The notes: generated from the letters alone by a model not told the origin. DNA of 64,000 nucleotides from Flavobacteriales bacterium (GCA_947497485.1 CANMHB010000008.1:62001-126000); one strand, 5' to 3'. Numbered from the stretch's first letter, positions 34,979 to 43,919 are shown. Program-made: numbers and translations.

Positions 34979-35661
34979 GTTTGTATGGCTGGGTTATTCT
35001 TTTATCTTTTATTGGACCTTTTGTCTTAAGTTTCGATAAAAAAGTTCATTTCATTAAATTTTGGAAGCCTCTTTTAATTTCAATTCTATGTGTAAGTATT
35101 CCATTTTTAGTCTGGGATGAAGCATTTACAAGAATTGGCGTATGGGGTTTTAATCCAGATTATTTAGCGGGAATCTTTCTCGGGCATTTACCTTTAGAAG
35201 AAGTACTTTTTTTTCTCGTTGTTCCATATTGCTGTGTATTCATACACGAGGTCTTAAAGGTGTATTTTCCAAATGTCCAATTACTCAAAATTTCTTTCGC
35301 TTTCGGGCTGATCATGATGCTACTATCTTTTCTGCTTGCGGTGTTGAACACAAATAATTATTATACATTCTCTGCTTGCTCATTGACTTTCATTTACACA
35401 GGTCTGGCACTTTTAAAAAAATTCTCTTGGTTTTCCAATTACGCGTTTACATACCTCGTTTGTTTGATTCCATTCTTAATTGTGAATGGAATTTTAACCG
35501 GAAGTGTAACTCCTGAGCCCATTGTTTGGTATTCTGAAAATCATATAATTGGACTTCGAATTATTACTATACCCTTTGAAGATTTATTCTACAATTACAG
35601 CCTACTTTTTCCGATTATTTGGATTTTTGAATATTTAAAGTCTCGCAAAAACATCAGGTGA
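34975..35661 (+). CDS. Lycopene cyclase, fused CrtYc/CrtYd type
   Basis: 228-residue membrane protein with about seven helices arranged as two related halves. The halves carry the acidic motifs PLEEVLFFLVVP (about 75-86) and PFEDLFYNY (about 203-211), which mark the CrtYc and CrtYd subunits of heterodimeric-type cyclases fused in one chain. It would form the beta-ionone rings used by CrtZ. Phytoene synthase (crtB) and desaturase (crtI) are not in the window, so the pathway's early steps are encoded elsewhere. Confidence 0.9.
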   Translation: MSLYGWVILLSFIGPFVLSFDKKVHFIKFWKPLLISILCVSIPFLVWDEAFTRIGVWGFNPDYLAGIFLGHLPLEEVLFFLVVPYCCVFIHEVLKVYFPNVQLLKISFAFGLIMMLLSFLLAVLNTNNYYTFSACSLTFIYTGLALLKKFSWFSNYAFTYLVCLIPFLIVNGILTGSVTPEPIVWYSENHIIGLRIITIPFEDLFYNYSLLFPIIWIFEYLKSRKNIR

Positions 35662-35679
35662 AATAATTGCGCTGAAAAT

Positions 35680-35709
35680 TTTGTTGAACGAAAATAATAC
35701 TTAAATTTG
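35680..35709 (+). promoter_or_regulatory. Bacteroidota-type promoter for the tRNA pair
   Basis: TTTG at 35680-35683 and TAAATTTG at 35702-35709 are separated by 18 bases, very near the -33/-7 layout TTTG-N19-TAnnTTTG. The first tRNA starts 40 bases downstream. The best complete promoter in the window. Confidence 0.7.
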
Positions 35710-35749
35710 TCACCCCAAAAGACGATTTGGGTTAGTAATTAAAGATTAA

Positions 35750-35822
<73 letters not shown>

Positions 35823-35857
35823 CGCCAAACCACAAAAGTTCGAAAGAACGATTGTAG

Positions 35858-35875
35858 CCCGACAGTCCGGTCGGG
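35858..35875 (+). other. Short hairpin between the two tRNA genes
   Basis: CCCGAC (35858-35863) and GTCGGG (35870-35875) enclose the loop AGTCCG, five bases before tRNA-Leu. It could guide processing of the dicistronic precursor or be a fragment of a dispersed repeat. No T-run follows, so it is not a terminator. Confidence 0.45.
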
Positions 35876-35879
35876 ATTC

Positions 35880-35963
35880 GCTCGAGTGGTGGAATTGGTA
35901 GACACGCCGGACTTAAAATCCTGTGGGCATTTGCCCGTGCGGGTTCAAGTCCCGCCTCGAGTA
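35880..35963 (+). tRNA. tRNA-Leu (anticodon TAA)
   Basis: 84-base class II tRNA: acceptor GCTCGAG/CTCGAGT (G-U at the end pair), D-arm with the TGGTAGACACG stretch usual for leucine tRNAs, anticodon loop CTTAAAA (TAA), long variable arm GGGCATTTGCCC, and T-arm GCGGG/CCCGC with loop TTCAAGT. CCA is not encoded. A strong terminator begins 7 bases later. Confidence 0.94.
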
Positions 35964-35969
35964 CAAAAT

Positions 35970-36010
35970 ACCCTTGACTTTCAATAAGTTAAGGGTGTTT
36001 TTGTTTTGTT
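35970..36010 (+). terminator. Intrinsic terminator of the tRNA transcript
   Basis: ACCCTTGACTT (35970-35980) pairs over 11 bp, with one G-U pair, with AAGTTAAGGGT (35986-35996) around the loop TCAAT; GTTTTTGTTTTG follows. Confidence 0.85.
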
Positions 36011-36082
36011 AAATTCAAAAAGTTTTAATTGTTCATCAAGATACAACCAAAACTTATTCAGTTACTTTTTTAGATTTTTCAA

Positions 36083-36090
36083 TATATTTG
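36083..36090 (+). promoter_or_regulatory. Possible -7 box at the ChaN-like gene start
   Basis: TATATTTG matches TAnnTTTG and ends only 3 bases before the ATG at 36094. If used, the message would be leaderless or nearly so. No clear -33 element. Confidence 0.3.
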
Positions 36091-36093
36091 AAA

Positions 36094-36963
36094 ATGAACA
36101 AAGTAATTCTCTTTTCTTTTTTAGTCTCCAGTCTCAATTTGCTTTCTCAAAATGAACAGGCCTTTGTGATATATAATTCAAAAGGAAAGGAAACAAACTT
36201 TAGAGCACTCGCTAAACATGCAAAACAAGCGAACTTTGTCTTTTTTGGTGAATTTCACGACAATCCGATTTCGCATTGGCTACAATTTGAGTTGACAAAG
36301 TCTCTTTTTTCATCGAGAGGCAATGATCTCGTTTTGGGATTTGAGATGTTTGAGCAGGATCAGCAATTAATTTTAAACGATTATGTGACTGGTAAAATTT
36401 CGGAAAAACAATTTTCGGACTCGTGTCGTCTTTGGCCAAATTATGAAACTGATTACAAACCTTTGGTTGATTTTGCCAAGGAAAATAATTTAGTGTGCCT
36501 TGCCGATAACATTCAACGAAAATATGCTTCTTTACTCTTCAAAAAAGGTAGAAAATCTTTGGACACATTGTCCCCAGACATAAAGGCTCAGATGGTCGAT
36601 GTTAATTTTCCAGTTGATACAACGCTATCCCAATATCGCGAAATTCGTTCAATGGGAGGCGAGCACATGGGAATTAATATGATTGAAGCCCAAGCAATAA
36701 AGGATGCAACAATGGCGAAATTTATCTGGAATGGGATTAAGAACGAAAACAATTTAGTTCTTCATTTTAATGGCGCATTCCACACAGACTTCTATCAAGG
36801 AATAATCTGGTATCTTAAAAACGACAAACGTTGGACCCCTGACAAAAAAGTGATCACTGTAACAACTGTCAGTCAAAAAGAAATTGACAAGTTGGATAAA
36901 GAGCATTTTGGAAGAGCTGATTTTATTATTTGTGTGCCGGAGTCTATGACAAAAACACACTAA
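36094..36963 (+). CDS. ChaN-family (DUF399) protein, possible heme binding
   Basis: 289-residue exported protein of the ChaN/DUF399 family; the Campylobacter ChaN lipoprotein binds heme and is iron-regulated. Landmarks: FVFFGEFHDNPISH (about 49-62), LGFEMFEQDQQ and a late FNGAFHTDFYQG. A signal peptide occupies about 1-20 (MNKVILFSFLVSSLNLLSQ); no lipobox cysteine is seen, so it is probably periplasmic and soluble. I start at ATG 36094 rather than the TTG six bases before. It converges on the methyltransferase gene. Confidence 0.83.
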   Translation: MNKVILFSFLVSSLNLLSQNEQAFVIYNSKGKETNFRALAKHAKQANFVFFGEFHDNPISHWLQFELTKSLFSSRGNDLVLGFEMFEQDQQLILNDYVTGKISEKQFSDSCRLWPNYETDYKPLVDFAKENNLVCLADNIQRKYASLLFKKGRKSLDTLSPDIKAQMVDVNFPVDTTLSQYREIRSMGGEHMGINMIEAQAIKDATMAKFIWNGIKNENNLVLHFNGAFHTDFYQGIIWYLKNDKRWTPDKKVITVTTVSQKEIDKLDKEHFGRADFIICVPESMTKTH

Positions 36964-37070
36964 TTCAGTCTATTAACAAATCGTAAATTGTTTCAGCATA
37001 AAACTCAAAGAGCTCTTTTAATTGGAAGAAAAACATTGTTCCAAAAATTGTAATCGGATTTACCTTTTAA

Positions 37071-37787
37071 TTACTGACCTTTTCCAATCAGAAAAACAGC
37101 TGGACTTTTTGACAAATCGTAGGCTTTTTCCCGCCAATCTTTAACAGTAAGGGTGTTAATTCTGGCATTCGAAAGGGTAAGATTTGAAGCTATACACAAT
37201 TCGGTTAAATCACTTAATTCATTGAGTAGATCCTCTAGAACATTCATATTTCGAAAAGGCGTGTCCATAAAAATATGGGTTGTTCCTGTTCTTCTTGCAT
37301 CCATCTCAAAATCTTTTAACTTTTTGATGCGATCTTTTCGCTCTTTTGGAAGGTACCCATGAAAAGAAAATTTTTGACCAGAGAAACCACTTCCCATTAA
37401 GGCCAACAAAAAAGAAGAAGGACCAACCAATGGCAGTACCTCAATTCCTTGTGAATGTGCTAAATGAACGAGATCTGCACCAGGATCTGCAACACCAGGA
37501 CAGCCCGCCTCTGATATAATACCTGCATTCTCACCTTTGATGAGTTTCATGAGGATTTCCATAATTTCTTTTTCACCAGAGTGCTTGTTCATTTGGACAA
37601 ATTGGCATTCATCGATGGGAAATTCACGGTCCATTTTTCGAAGAAGTCTACGCGCAGATTTTATTTCCTCAACCGCAAAGATTCTTAGGCTTGTTGCAAT
37701 CGAAATAACATCTTGCGGAATTATATCCTTAACGGACTCTCCGCCAAGCGTGTTAGGAATTAAAAATAATTTACCCGATCTCGCCAT
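37071..37787 (-). CDS. SAM-dependent methyltransferase, RsmI-like (tetrapyrrole methylase fold)
   Basis: 238-residue protein of the RsmI/tetrapyrrole-methylase superfamily. Motifs are ARSGKLFLIPNTLGG at the N-terminus, ISEAGCPGVADPGADLV near 90-106 and LPLVGPSSFLLALMGSGF. RsmI makes 2'-O-methyl-C1402 in 16S rRNA; this is the shorter Bacteroidota paralogue, and its target is not proven. Its start overlaps the end of the phosphatase gene by 17 bases, and dnaA lies just upstream, so the three are probably one minus-strand transcript. Confidence 0.82.
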   Translation of the reverse strand: MARSGKLFLIPNTLGGESVKDIIPQDVISIATSLRIFAVEEIKSARRLLRKMDREFPIDECQFVQMNKHSGEKEIMEILMKLIKGENAGIISEAGCPGVADPGADLVHLAHSQGIEVLPLVGPSSFLLALMGSGFSGQKFSFHGYLPKERKDRIKKLKDFEMDARRTGTTHIFMDTPFRNMNVLEDLLNELSDLTELCIASNLTLSNARINTLTVKDWREKAYDLSKSPAVFLIGKGQ

Positions 37788-38262
37788 CTTTAATTTTTTG
37801 AATGATTTTGTCTGTCACACCATCAAGCAAATCATAAACATCCATAAAATCCTTCTTCGTTCCGTAATAAGGATCTGGGACATGCATGTTTTGATTGGGA
37901 TATAATTCGTCAAGAATCAACTTCACTTTCTGTTTGTTAGATTTATGTTCACTTAGTTTCAAAACATTTGTTAGATTCGATTCATCCATCACGTAGATGA
38001 AGTCAAAATCAACAAAATCACTTTTCATAAATTGCCGTGCTCTCAAATCCTGTATTTCCGTTCCTCTTGTACGAGCTGTTTCGATCATTCGTGAATCGGG
38101 AGCGGATCCAGTATGATAATTGGCTGTTCCGGCCGAATCAACAAAAATGTTCAATCCCTGTTCTTTGACTTTTCTCCGTAACAATCCATCTGCCATAGGA
38201 GAACGGCAAATATTACCCAGGCACACCATTAGAATGCGCAAGTCAAATTCGGTTTTTTTCAA
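37771..38262 (-). CDS. Low-molecular-weight protein-tyrosine phosphatase
   Basis: 163-residue cytoplasmic phosphatase. The P-loop CLGNICRS has nucleophile C14 and R20, and the general-acid aspartate lies in HVPDPYYG (about residue 130). The family removes phosphate from tyrosine; in bacteria it often controls exopolysaccharide synthesis through BY-kinases, but no kinase is nearby. It begins 8 bases after dnaA and overlaps the methyltransferase gene by 17 bases. Confidence 0.92.
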   Translation of the reverse strand: MKKTEFDLRILMVCLGNICRSPMADGLLRRKVKEQGLNIFVDSAGTANYHTGSAPDSRMIETARTRGTEIQDLRARQFMKSDFVDFDFIYVMDESNLTNVLKLSEHKSNKQKVKLILDELYPNQNMHVPDPYYGTKKDFMDVYDLLDGVTDKIIQKIKDGEIG

Positions 38263-38270
38263 AGTGATTT

Positions 38271-39701
38271 TTATTGAATGGTTAGCTTCTTCTCTAATTC
38301 TTCAATGTAATGACGGAATTGTTTATCTGTTTCAGAAAGATTGACAACCGTTCTACAAGCATGTAAAACTGTCGCGTGATCTTTCCCTCCGCAGTGCGCT
38401 CCAATATTTGCCAAAGAAGACTTGGTCATTTTCTTGGAGAAATACATTGAGATTTGACGAGCTTGAACCACTTCACGCTTACGCGTTTTTGATTTCAACA
38501 TTTCAATCGGTAAATCGAAATAATCACAAACAACTTTTTGGATATATTCGATTGAAACTTCTCTTGCCGTGCTTCTCACAAATTTGTCTACCATTTGTTT
38601 TGCTAAGTCAAGCGTGATTGCTTTTTTATTCAATGATGCTTGAGCAAGTAAGGTATTTAAAGCGCCTTCAATTTCACGAACGTTGGTATTAATTGAGTAA
38701 GCGAGGTATTCCACAACTTCTTTTGGAAGTTCGATTCCGCTACCATACATTTTCTTCTCGAGAATTGCGATACGAGTTTCCAAATCTGGTGTGCCTAAAT
38801 CTGCAGATAGTCCCCACTTAAAACGAGACAATAAACGTTGTTCCATTCCTTGCATTTCAACTGGAGCCTTGTCAGAAGTCAAAATAATTTGCTTACCGTT
38901 TTGGTGTAAATGATTGAAAATACTAAAGAAAACATCTTGTGTGCGCTCTTTTCCAGCAAAGAATTGAACGTCATCAATAATCAAAACATCTATCATTTGA
39001 TAAAAATGAACGAAATCATTTGTTGTTTGATTTTTAATGGCATCGATAAACTGATGAGCAAATTTCTCCGATTGAACGTACAAAACCGTTTTATTTGGGA
39101 AATTGTCTTTAATTGCAATACCTATTGCATGCGCCAAATGCGTCTTACCTAATCCAACACCACCATAAATCAAAAGTGGATTAAATGCAGTTCCACCTGG
39201 CTTGTTTGCTACCGCATAACCAGAAGCACGAGCTAATCGGTTGCATTCACCTTCAACAAAATTTTCAAAAGTGAAAGCAGGAATTAAGTTTGATTCTATA
39301 TTTACCTTTTTCAACCCGGGAATTACAAACGGATTACGAATCTGTTTTTCAGTTACGTTAATCGGCATGTTAACCGGAGCATTTTTCAATGAATTCGTGT
39401 TGTGAGCAGGTATCTTAACCGTATACGGATTCGCATTTTTTGCATTGTTTTCCATAACAATACTATATTCCAAACTTCCTTCGGACCCAAGCTCTTTTTT
39501 TACAACTTTCCTTAACAACGTAATGTAATGTTCTTCTAACCATTCATAGAAGAAATGCGAAGGGACTTGAATCGTTAATACACTGTTTTCCAACTTAACA
39601 GGAACGATCGGTAAAAACCAAGTTTTAAATGCCTGAAGAGGAACATTGTCTTTAATTACTTTCAAACAAGATTCCCAAGCGCCTTCGTGACTTTTGCTCA
39701 T
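38271..39701 (-). CDS. dnaA: Chromosomal replication initiator DnaA
   Basis: 476-residue initiator that binds DnaA boxes and opens oriC. Domain I lies at about 1-80, a linker follows, the AAA+ domain has the Walker A GGVGLGKTH (180-188) and Walker B VLIIDDVQFF, and domain IV has the DNA-binding signature CGGKDHATVLHACRTV. Length is normal. The 235 bases upstream are AT-rich but show no clear cluster of DnaA boxes, so the origin is not supported here. First gene of a dnaA-phosphatase-methyltransferase row. Confidence 0.97.
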   Translation of the reverse strand: MSKSHEGAWESCLKVIKDNVPLQAFKTWFLPIVPVKLENSVLTIQVPSHFFYEWLEEHYITLLRKVVKKELGSEGSLEYSIVMENNAKNANPYTVKIPAHNTNSLKNAPVNMPINVTEKQIRNPFVIPGLKKVNIESNLIPAFTFENFVEGECNRLARASGYAVANKPGGTAFNPLLIYGGVGLGKTHLAHAIGIAIKDNFPNKTVLYVQSEKFAHQFIDAIKNQTTNDFVHFYQMIDVLIIDDVQFFAGKERTQDVFFSIFNHLHQNGKQIILTSDKAPVEMQGMEQRLLSRFKWGLSADLGTPDLETRIAILEKKMYGSGIELPKEVVEYLAYSINTNVREIEGALNTLLAQASLNKKAITLDLAKQMVDKFVRSTAREVSIEYIQKVVCDYFDLPIEMLKSKTRKREVVQARQISMYFSKKMTKSSLANIGAHCGGKDHATVLHACRTVVNLSETDKQFRHYIEELEKKLTIQ

Positions 39702-39936
39702 AATTTAAATTCTTTAAAACTGTTATTTTGTTTATCGATTAGACGTAAAAACTTAACAATCTAACCGTGTTGAAATAAGGAGTACAAATGTTTGTATAAA
39801 AAAGTTAAAAAAAAAACGTTTTACCTATTGACTTTTTAAAATCTTTTACTTGTATGGATTTTTTTTACAAAATTGTTTTGTTTGATTGTCTGACACTAAA
39901 TTTAACAATTTATTTTTATACCCAAAACTTTAAACA

Positions 39937-40347
39937 GTGAATTTAGATATTCAATATAAGCATTCTCACGAAATTCGGGTTCGTTACGGGGAAACAGATC
40001 AAATGGGTTATTGCTATTATGGGAATTATGCCGAATTTTTAGAAGTTGGACGAGTTGAGGCTCTTCGGTCGAAAGGCATAACCTATAGCGAACTTGAAGA
40101 GATTGGTATAATGTTGCCTGTATTAGAGTTTAATATTAAATACCTAGCGCCAGCAAAATATGATGACCTACTGAGAATTTTGACCAACATTACACAACTT
40201 AAAGGAACGCGATTGTTTTTTGAATACGAAATTTACAATGAAAGAAATCAGAAATTGGTTGATGCTTCAACAACGCTAGTTTTTGTAAATTCCGAATCAA
40301 TGAAGCCAATCGCCGCGCCTGAAATTTTCCTAAATGTTTTTCAATGA
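39937..40347 (+). CDS. YbgC/4HBT-type acyl-CoA thioesterase
   Basis: 136-residue single hot-dog fold thioesterase. The motif YGETDQMGYCYYGNYAEFLEVGRVE (read in two parts, about residues 13-37) carries the catalytic aspartate of the 4-hydroxybenzoyl-CoA thioesterase family. The substrate is unknown, probably an acyl-CoA or acyl-ACP. The start is GTG 39937; a later in-frame ATG would remove the active-site strand. The next gene overlaps by four bases. Confidence 0.87.
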   Translation: MNLDIQYKHSHEIRVRYGETDQMGYCYYGNYAEFLEVGRVEALRSKGITYSELEEIGIMLPVLEFNIKYLAPAKYDDLLRILTNITQLKGTRLFFEYEIYNERNQKLVDASTTLVFVNSESMKPIAAPEIFLNVFQ

Positions 40348-41312
40348 ATTTAAAATCAAAGAAAAGTAATTTTTCATATAATTCCTTTGACGAGAAATCC
40401 TTGGCTAAGTTTACAGCTCATAGAGACGGGGAAACTCGTATTGGAGAATGTAATTTATTCAACAAGCAAGCACGTTTTGTAATTTTAGGAATCGAAGAAA
40501 GTATTGGTCCAATCGCAAATAATGGTTTCCCAGGAGCTGAATTTGCCTTTAATGCGTTTTTATCGGTTTTCCTCAATAGTCAAGTTCATGAAAATTTTGA
40601 AGCAAAAGACATTTTGATTTTGGGTGCTATTCAACAGAATTCAATAACACCCTCAGTAAGTGAAGCAAGCGAACAAATCGCAGAGTTAGATGAGTTTGTA
40701 TTAAAGATTCTGAAGGAAAATTTGAAAGAAAATCAAATTCCAATTGTCATTGGAGGAGGACACAACAATGCTTACCCTTTAATAAAATGGTCAGCTCTAG
40801 AAAAAAAGATAAATGTCATCAACTTAGATCCACATGCTGATTGCAGAGAACCAAATCGAAGGCACAGTGGTAACTCATTTTCTTATGCTTTGAATGACTC
40901 ACTCTTAAAAAACTATGCTGTTTTCGGTTTGCATGAAGCATTCAACAATTCATATATTTTGGATTTTTTGAAAAAAAACGAGGTTAACCATACTTTTTAT
41001 GAGGATTATCTCGATAAAAGTCGCGATTTAACTTCTGATTTCAATAAACTCGTCGAAACATGGAATCAAAAAGAGAAAATAGGTTTAGAAATCGACATGG
41101 ATTGTATCGCAGGGATGCCTAGTTCCGCTTTCAGCCCGTCGGGTTGGACATTGGATGAGGTACGATCATATCTCATAAATGCGACAAAAAGTGTTTCGAA
41201 TATTGCCTATCTTCATTTACCCGAGGCTTCGCCAAGAAATGATATCGAAAAACGACTTGTCGGGAAAGCACTTACATATCTAGTTCGCGATTTTATTAGA
41301 AATGCTAAATGA
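40344..41312 (+). CDS. Arginase/formimidoylglutamase family hydrolase
   Basis: 322-residue binuclear-manganese ureohydrolase. The ligand motifs are GGGH140N, D162PH164AD166 and D251MD253, in family order. It is closest in style to HutG-like formimidoylglutamases or to the divergent arginase-like proteins of Bacteroidota; the rest of the histidine-degradation pathway is absent here, so the substrate is unproven. It overlaps the thioesterase gene by four bases, which implies coupled translation. Confidence 0.83.
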   Translation: MNLKSKKSNFSYNSFDEKSLAKFTAHRDGETRIGECNLFNKQARFVILGIEESIGPIANNGFPGAEFAFNAFLSVFLNSQVHENFEAKDILILGAIQQNSITPSVSEASEQIAELDEFVLKILKENLKENQIPIVIGGGHNNAYPLIKWSALEKKINVINLDPHADCREPNRRHSGNSFSYALNDSLLKNYAVFGLHEAFNNSYILDFLKKNEVNHTFYEDYLDKSRDLTSDFNKLVETWNQKEKIGLEIDMDCIAGMPSSAFSPSGWTLDEVRSYLINATKSVSNIAYLHLPEASPRNDIEKRLVGKALTYLVRDFIRNAK

Positions 41313-41360
41313 TTTTTTTTTCTCCTAAATATTCTTTAAATTTAGGCGAAAGCTAAAAAT

Positions 41361-43577
41361 TTGAAAAAAATCATTCTCATACGGGACTTCTTTCCACTGC
41401 GATTAATTCAAGCTCATTTAAAGTATAACTTTTTTGGGTTGATTTATTGGATGCTATTATTCTTAATAGTTTCAGATTCCTTTGGATACGCCTTTGGAGT
41501 TCCATTTTTATTTTTTTCACCAGAATACCTAGGTAAAGTAAGTTACCTAAGTTTTTTATTCCTGGGATTCAGCATCGGGGGATTTACAATGGCGTTCAAT
41601 GTTTACAGTTATACCAAAATTGGACCAAGGTTTCCATTTTTAATTGTTGTATCGACTCCCTTCTTTCGTTTTTGTATTAATAATGCGCTTATCCCTATTA
41701 TTTTTATTATTTTCTATCTCGGAAAGATGTCGGCCTTTCAGTCTTCGGAGGAATTAGCTTCGAGGTATCAGATTTTTATTTATTGCCTATCATTTATTTC
41801 CGGATTTTTAATTTTTATAGCACTATCTATCCTTTATTTTTTTCCATTAAGGAGAAATCGAGATCAAAACGACGATGAAGAAGAAAGTTCTCAAAATCCG
41901 GTATCGTCTGTCACAATAAAAGGTGCAAAGTGGTATAATTATTTTCGCTCAGAATCAAAGAGACCGATTTATTACATCGGTAAGAAGTTCAGAATTTATA
42001 AAAGCAGGAGCATTCAGCACCTCGATCAAGATTTGATTGAACAAATTTATGGTCAGAACCGAATCAATGCATTTATTTTTGAGGCAATAACGCTAATTTC
42101 CTTTCTTGGAATGGGTTTTTTTCGAAATTACACGTTTTTTGAAATGCCTGCTGCAGTAAGTGTTGTAACACTCTTAACGATTATTTCGATGCTATTCAGC
42201 GCTTTGATGTCTTGGTTTCATCGTTGGGCCTATCCAATCATTATCGGAACAATCATAACGATGTCCTACCTGAGTACCATAACTCCACTTTTTAAGTATA
42301 CGAGCTTCGCTTTCGGATTGGATTACACGAAGGCAAAACGAACCGCATACACGGTTGAAGATATTGCAACTAATAGTAAAGATTCGAATAATATTGAGTC
42401 TTCAAAAATCGCTATTTATGGTATGCTCCAAAATTGGAAAGAAGAGCAGCACATTAAAAAGCCGAAATTGGTCATTCTAAACACATCCGGTGGTGGCTCA
42501 CGCAGTGCTTTATGGACGTTGGTTGTATTAAGTAATTGCGATAATGAGTTAAAAAACAAATTATCTTCAAGATTACAACTCATAGCTGGAGCCTCCGGAG
42601 GAATGGTTGGAGCTTCCTATTATCGTGAACTTGTTTTGAGAGAAAAATTGAATTTGATTGAAAATAGAAATGCAAAGTCATATCGGGCAAACATTTCGAA
42701 AGATTTATTGAATAAGTTATCTTTTTCAGCCTCGACAAGCGACTTGTTGATGCGTTACAAAAAGTTTGACTACAATGGCCACAGTTACACACAAGAGCGA
42801 GGGTCAGCATTTGAAACCCATTTACATCAAAATTTGAATGATTTCCTCGAACATCCTTTGGGATATTATTTTCCCTTTGAGCAGAATGGAAAAATTCCCC
42901 TGATGATTTTCAGTCCTACAATAATTAATGATGGAAGAAGATTACTCATTTCATCACATAGTTTGAGCTACATAATTAGCAAGCGAAATGGCAATACGGC
43001 CTTTGAAAATATTGACTACCAAACATTCTTTCAAAAAAATGAACCAAATTCAATAAGATTTTCGAGTGTTTTAAGAGCTAATGCTTCTTTCCCCTTCATT
43101 ATGCCAATGATTACGTTACCTACAAAACCTGAAATTCAACTAATGGATGCAGGTATAAGAGATAATTACGGAGGTAAAGTAACGGTTGAATACCTTTTTG
43201 CTTTATCAGACTGGATTAAAAAAAATACCTCTGGAGTAATTATCTTGGAAACAAGAGACACGAAACGAATTTTGAATGATGAATCCTATAATGATATTTC
43301 ATTGATGGATAAAATAACGCTGCCGTTTGGGAATATGATTACTAATTTCACTCGAACACAGGATTTCGATCAGGAACAATTAATGAAACTCTGTTCGAAG
43401 AGTTTTGATTTTCCAGTTGATGTAGTGACATTCAATTTAAGAGAACATTCCAAAGATCGAATTTCGTTGTCTTGGCATTTAACGAAAAGGGAGAAAAAGA
43501 AAATTCAAAAGGCCTTTTACAGCAAAGAGAATCAATTAATGCTTTCTAAACTTAAGGCGTTACTTCTGAACAATTGA
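41361..43577 (+). CDS. Membrane-anchored patatin-like phospholipase
   Basis: 738-residue protein. The first 310 residues have about seven membrane helices (for example 31-50, 58-80, 98-120, 228-250, 260-305) with a charged loop near 165-215. The patatin domain follows (about 365-735): oxyanion loop NTSGGGSRSALW, nucleophile S412 in GASGG and D596 in DAGIRDNYGG, forming the Ser-Asp dyad. The reaction is expected to be acyl-ester hydrolysis of lipids. The start is TTG 41361; the upstream frame is closed by a TAG and the first ATG would cut a helix. Its end overlaps the opposite-strand lipoprotein gene by 18 bases. Confidence 0.85.
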   Translation: MKKIILIRDFFPLRLIQAHLKYNFFGLIYWMLLFLIVSDSFGYAFGVPFLFFSPEYLGKVSYLSFLFLGFSIGGFTMAFNVYSYTKIGPRFPFLIVVSTPFFRFCINNALIPIIFIIFYLGKMSAFQSSEELASRYQIFIYCLSFISGFLIFIALSILYFFPLRRNRDQNDDEEESSQNPVSSVTIKGAKWYNYFRSESKRPIYYIGKKFRIYKSRSIQHLDQDLIEQIYGQNRINAFIFEAITLISFLGMGFFRNYTFFEMPAAVSVVTLLTIISMLFSALMSWFHRWAYPIIIGTIITMSYLSTITPLFKYTSFAFGLDYTKAKRTAYTVEDIATNSKDSNNIESSKIAIYGMLQNWKEEQHIKKPKLVILNTSGGGSRSALWTLVVLSNCDNELKNKLSSRLQLIAGASGGMVGASYYRELVLREKLNLIENRNAKSYRANISKDLLNKLSFSASTSDLLMRYKKFDYNGHSYTQERGSAFETHLHQNLNDFLEHPLGYYFPFEQNGKIPLMIFSPTIINDGRRLLISSHSLSYIISKRNGNTAFENIDYQTFFQKNEPNSIRFSSVLRANASFPFIMPMITLPTKPEIQLMDAGIRDNYGGKVTVEYLFALSDWIKKNTSGVIILETRDTKRILNDESYNDISLMDKITLPFGNMITNFTRTQDFDQEQLMKLCSKSFDFPVDVVTFNLREHSKDRISLSWHLTKREKKKIQKAFYSKENQLMLSKLKALLLNN

Positions 43578-43919
43578 AATATTTTCCAAAGTCACAACAA
43601 AATCAACTGGGCAATTCTCTGGTGACGGAGCGCGACTAATAGTTGGATTAAAACGGATAAACAAGTTGTTTTTCTGATACTCTTGATTTAGCTGAACTGG
43701 ATATAGTTTCTTACCTAAATAATACGATAAATTTGAAACAAATACCTGTTCAACTTCAATGTAATATGGACAGCCATTCTCACTCAAATGAACTTTCCCA
43801 ATAATTGGATTAAACTCATTTTCAGAGGATGAATTGTCGGAAATCTCCCGTTTCGTTTTACAAGAGAACAAAATAAAGAATACCAAAAGATATAAAAAAA
43901 AGACTTTATTTTTAATCAT
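43560..43919 (-). CDS. Small putative lipoprotein, unrecognised
   Basis: 119-residue protein of no family I recognise. The N-terminus is a lipoprotein signal: charged start MIKNK, hydrophobic core, and lipobox FSC with the cysteine near residue 20. The mature part is 99 residues with two further cysteines (in NGCPYYIE and ENCPVDF) that could form a disulfide. It faces the patatin gene tail to tail and overlaps it by 18 bases; the patatin message may read antisense through the entire gene to the hairpin at 43941. Confidence 0.65.
   Translation of the reverse strand: MIKNKVFFLYLLVFFILFSCKTKREISDNSSSENEFNPIIGKVHLSENGCPYYIEVEQVFVSNLSYYLGKKLYPVQLNQEYQKNNLFIRFNPTISRAPSPENCPVDFVVTLENISIVQK

Noticed and set aside
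39702-39936. Possible replication origin upstream of dnaA
   Set aside because: The gap is AT-rich, but no cluster of TTATNCACA-type boxes could be found; Bacteroidota origins are often elsewhere. A DnaA-box and GC-skew scan of the whole chromosome would decide.
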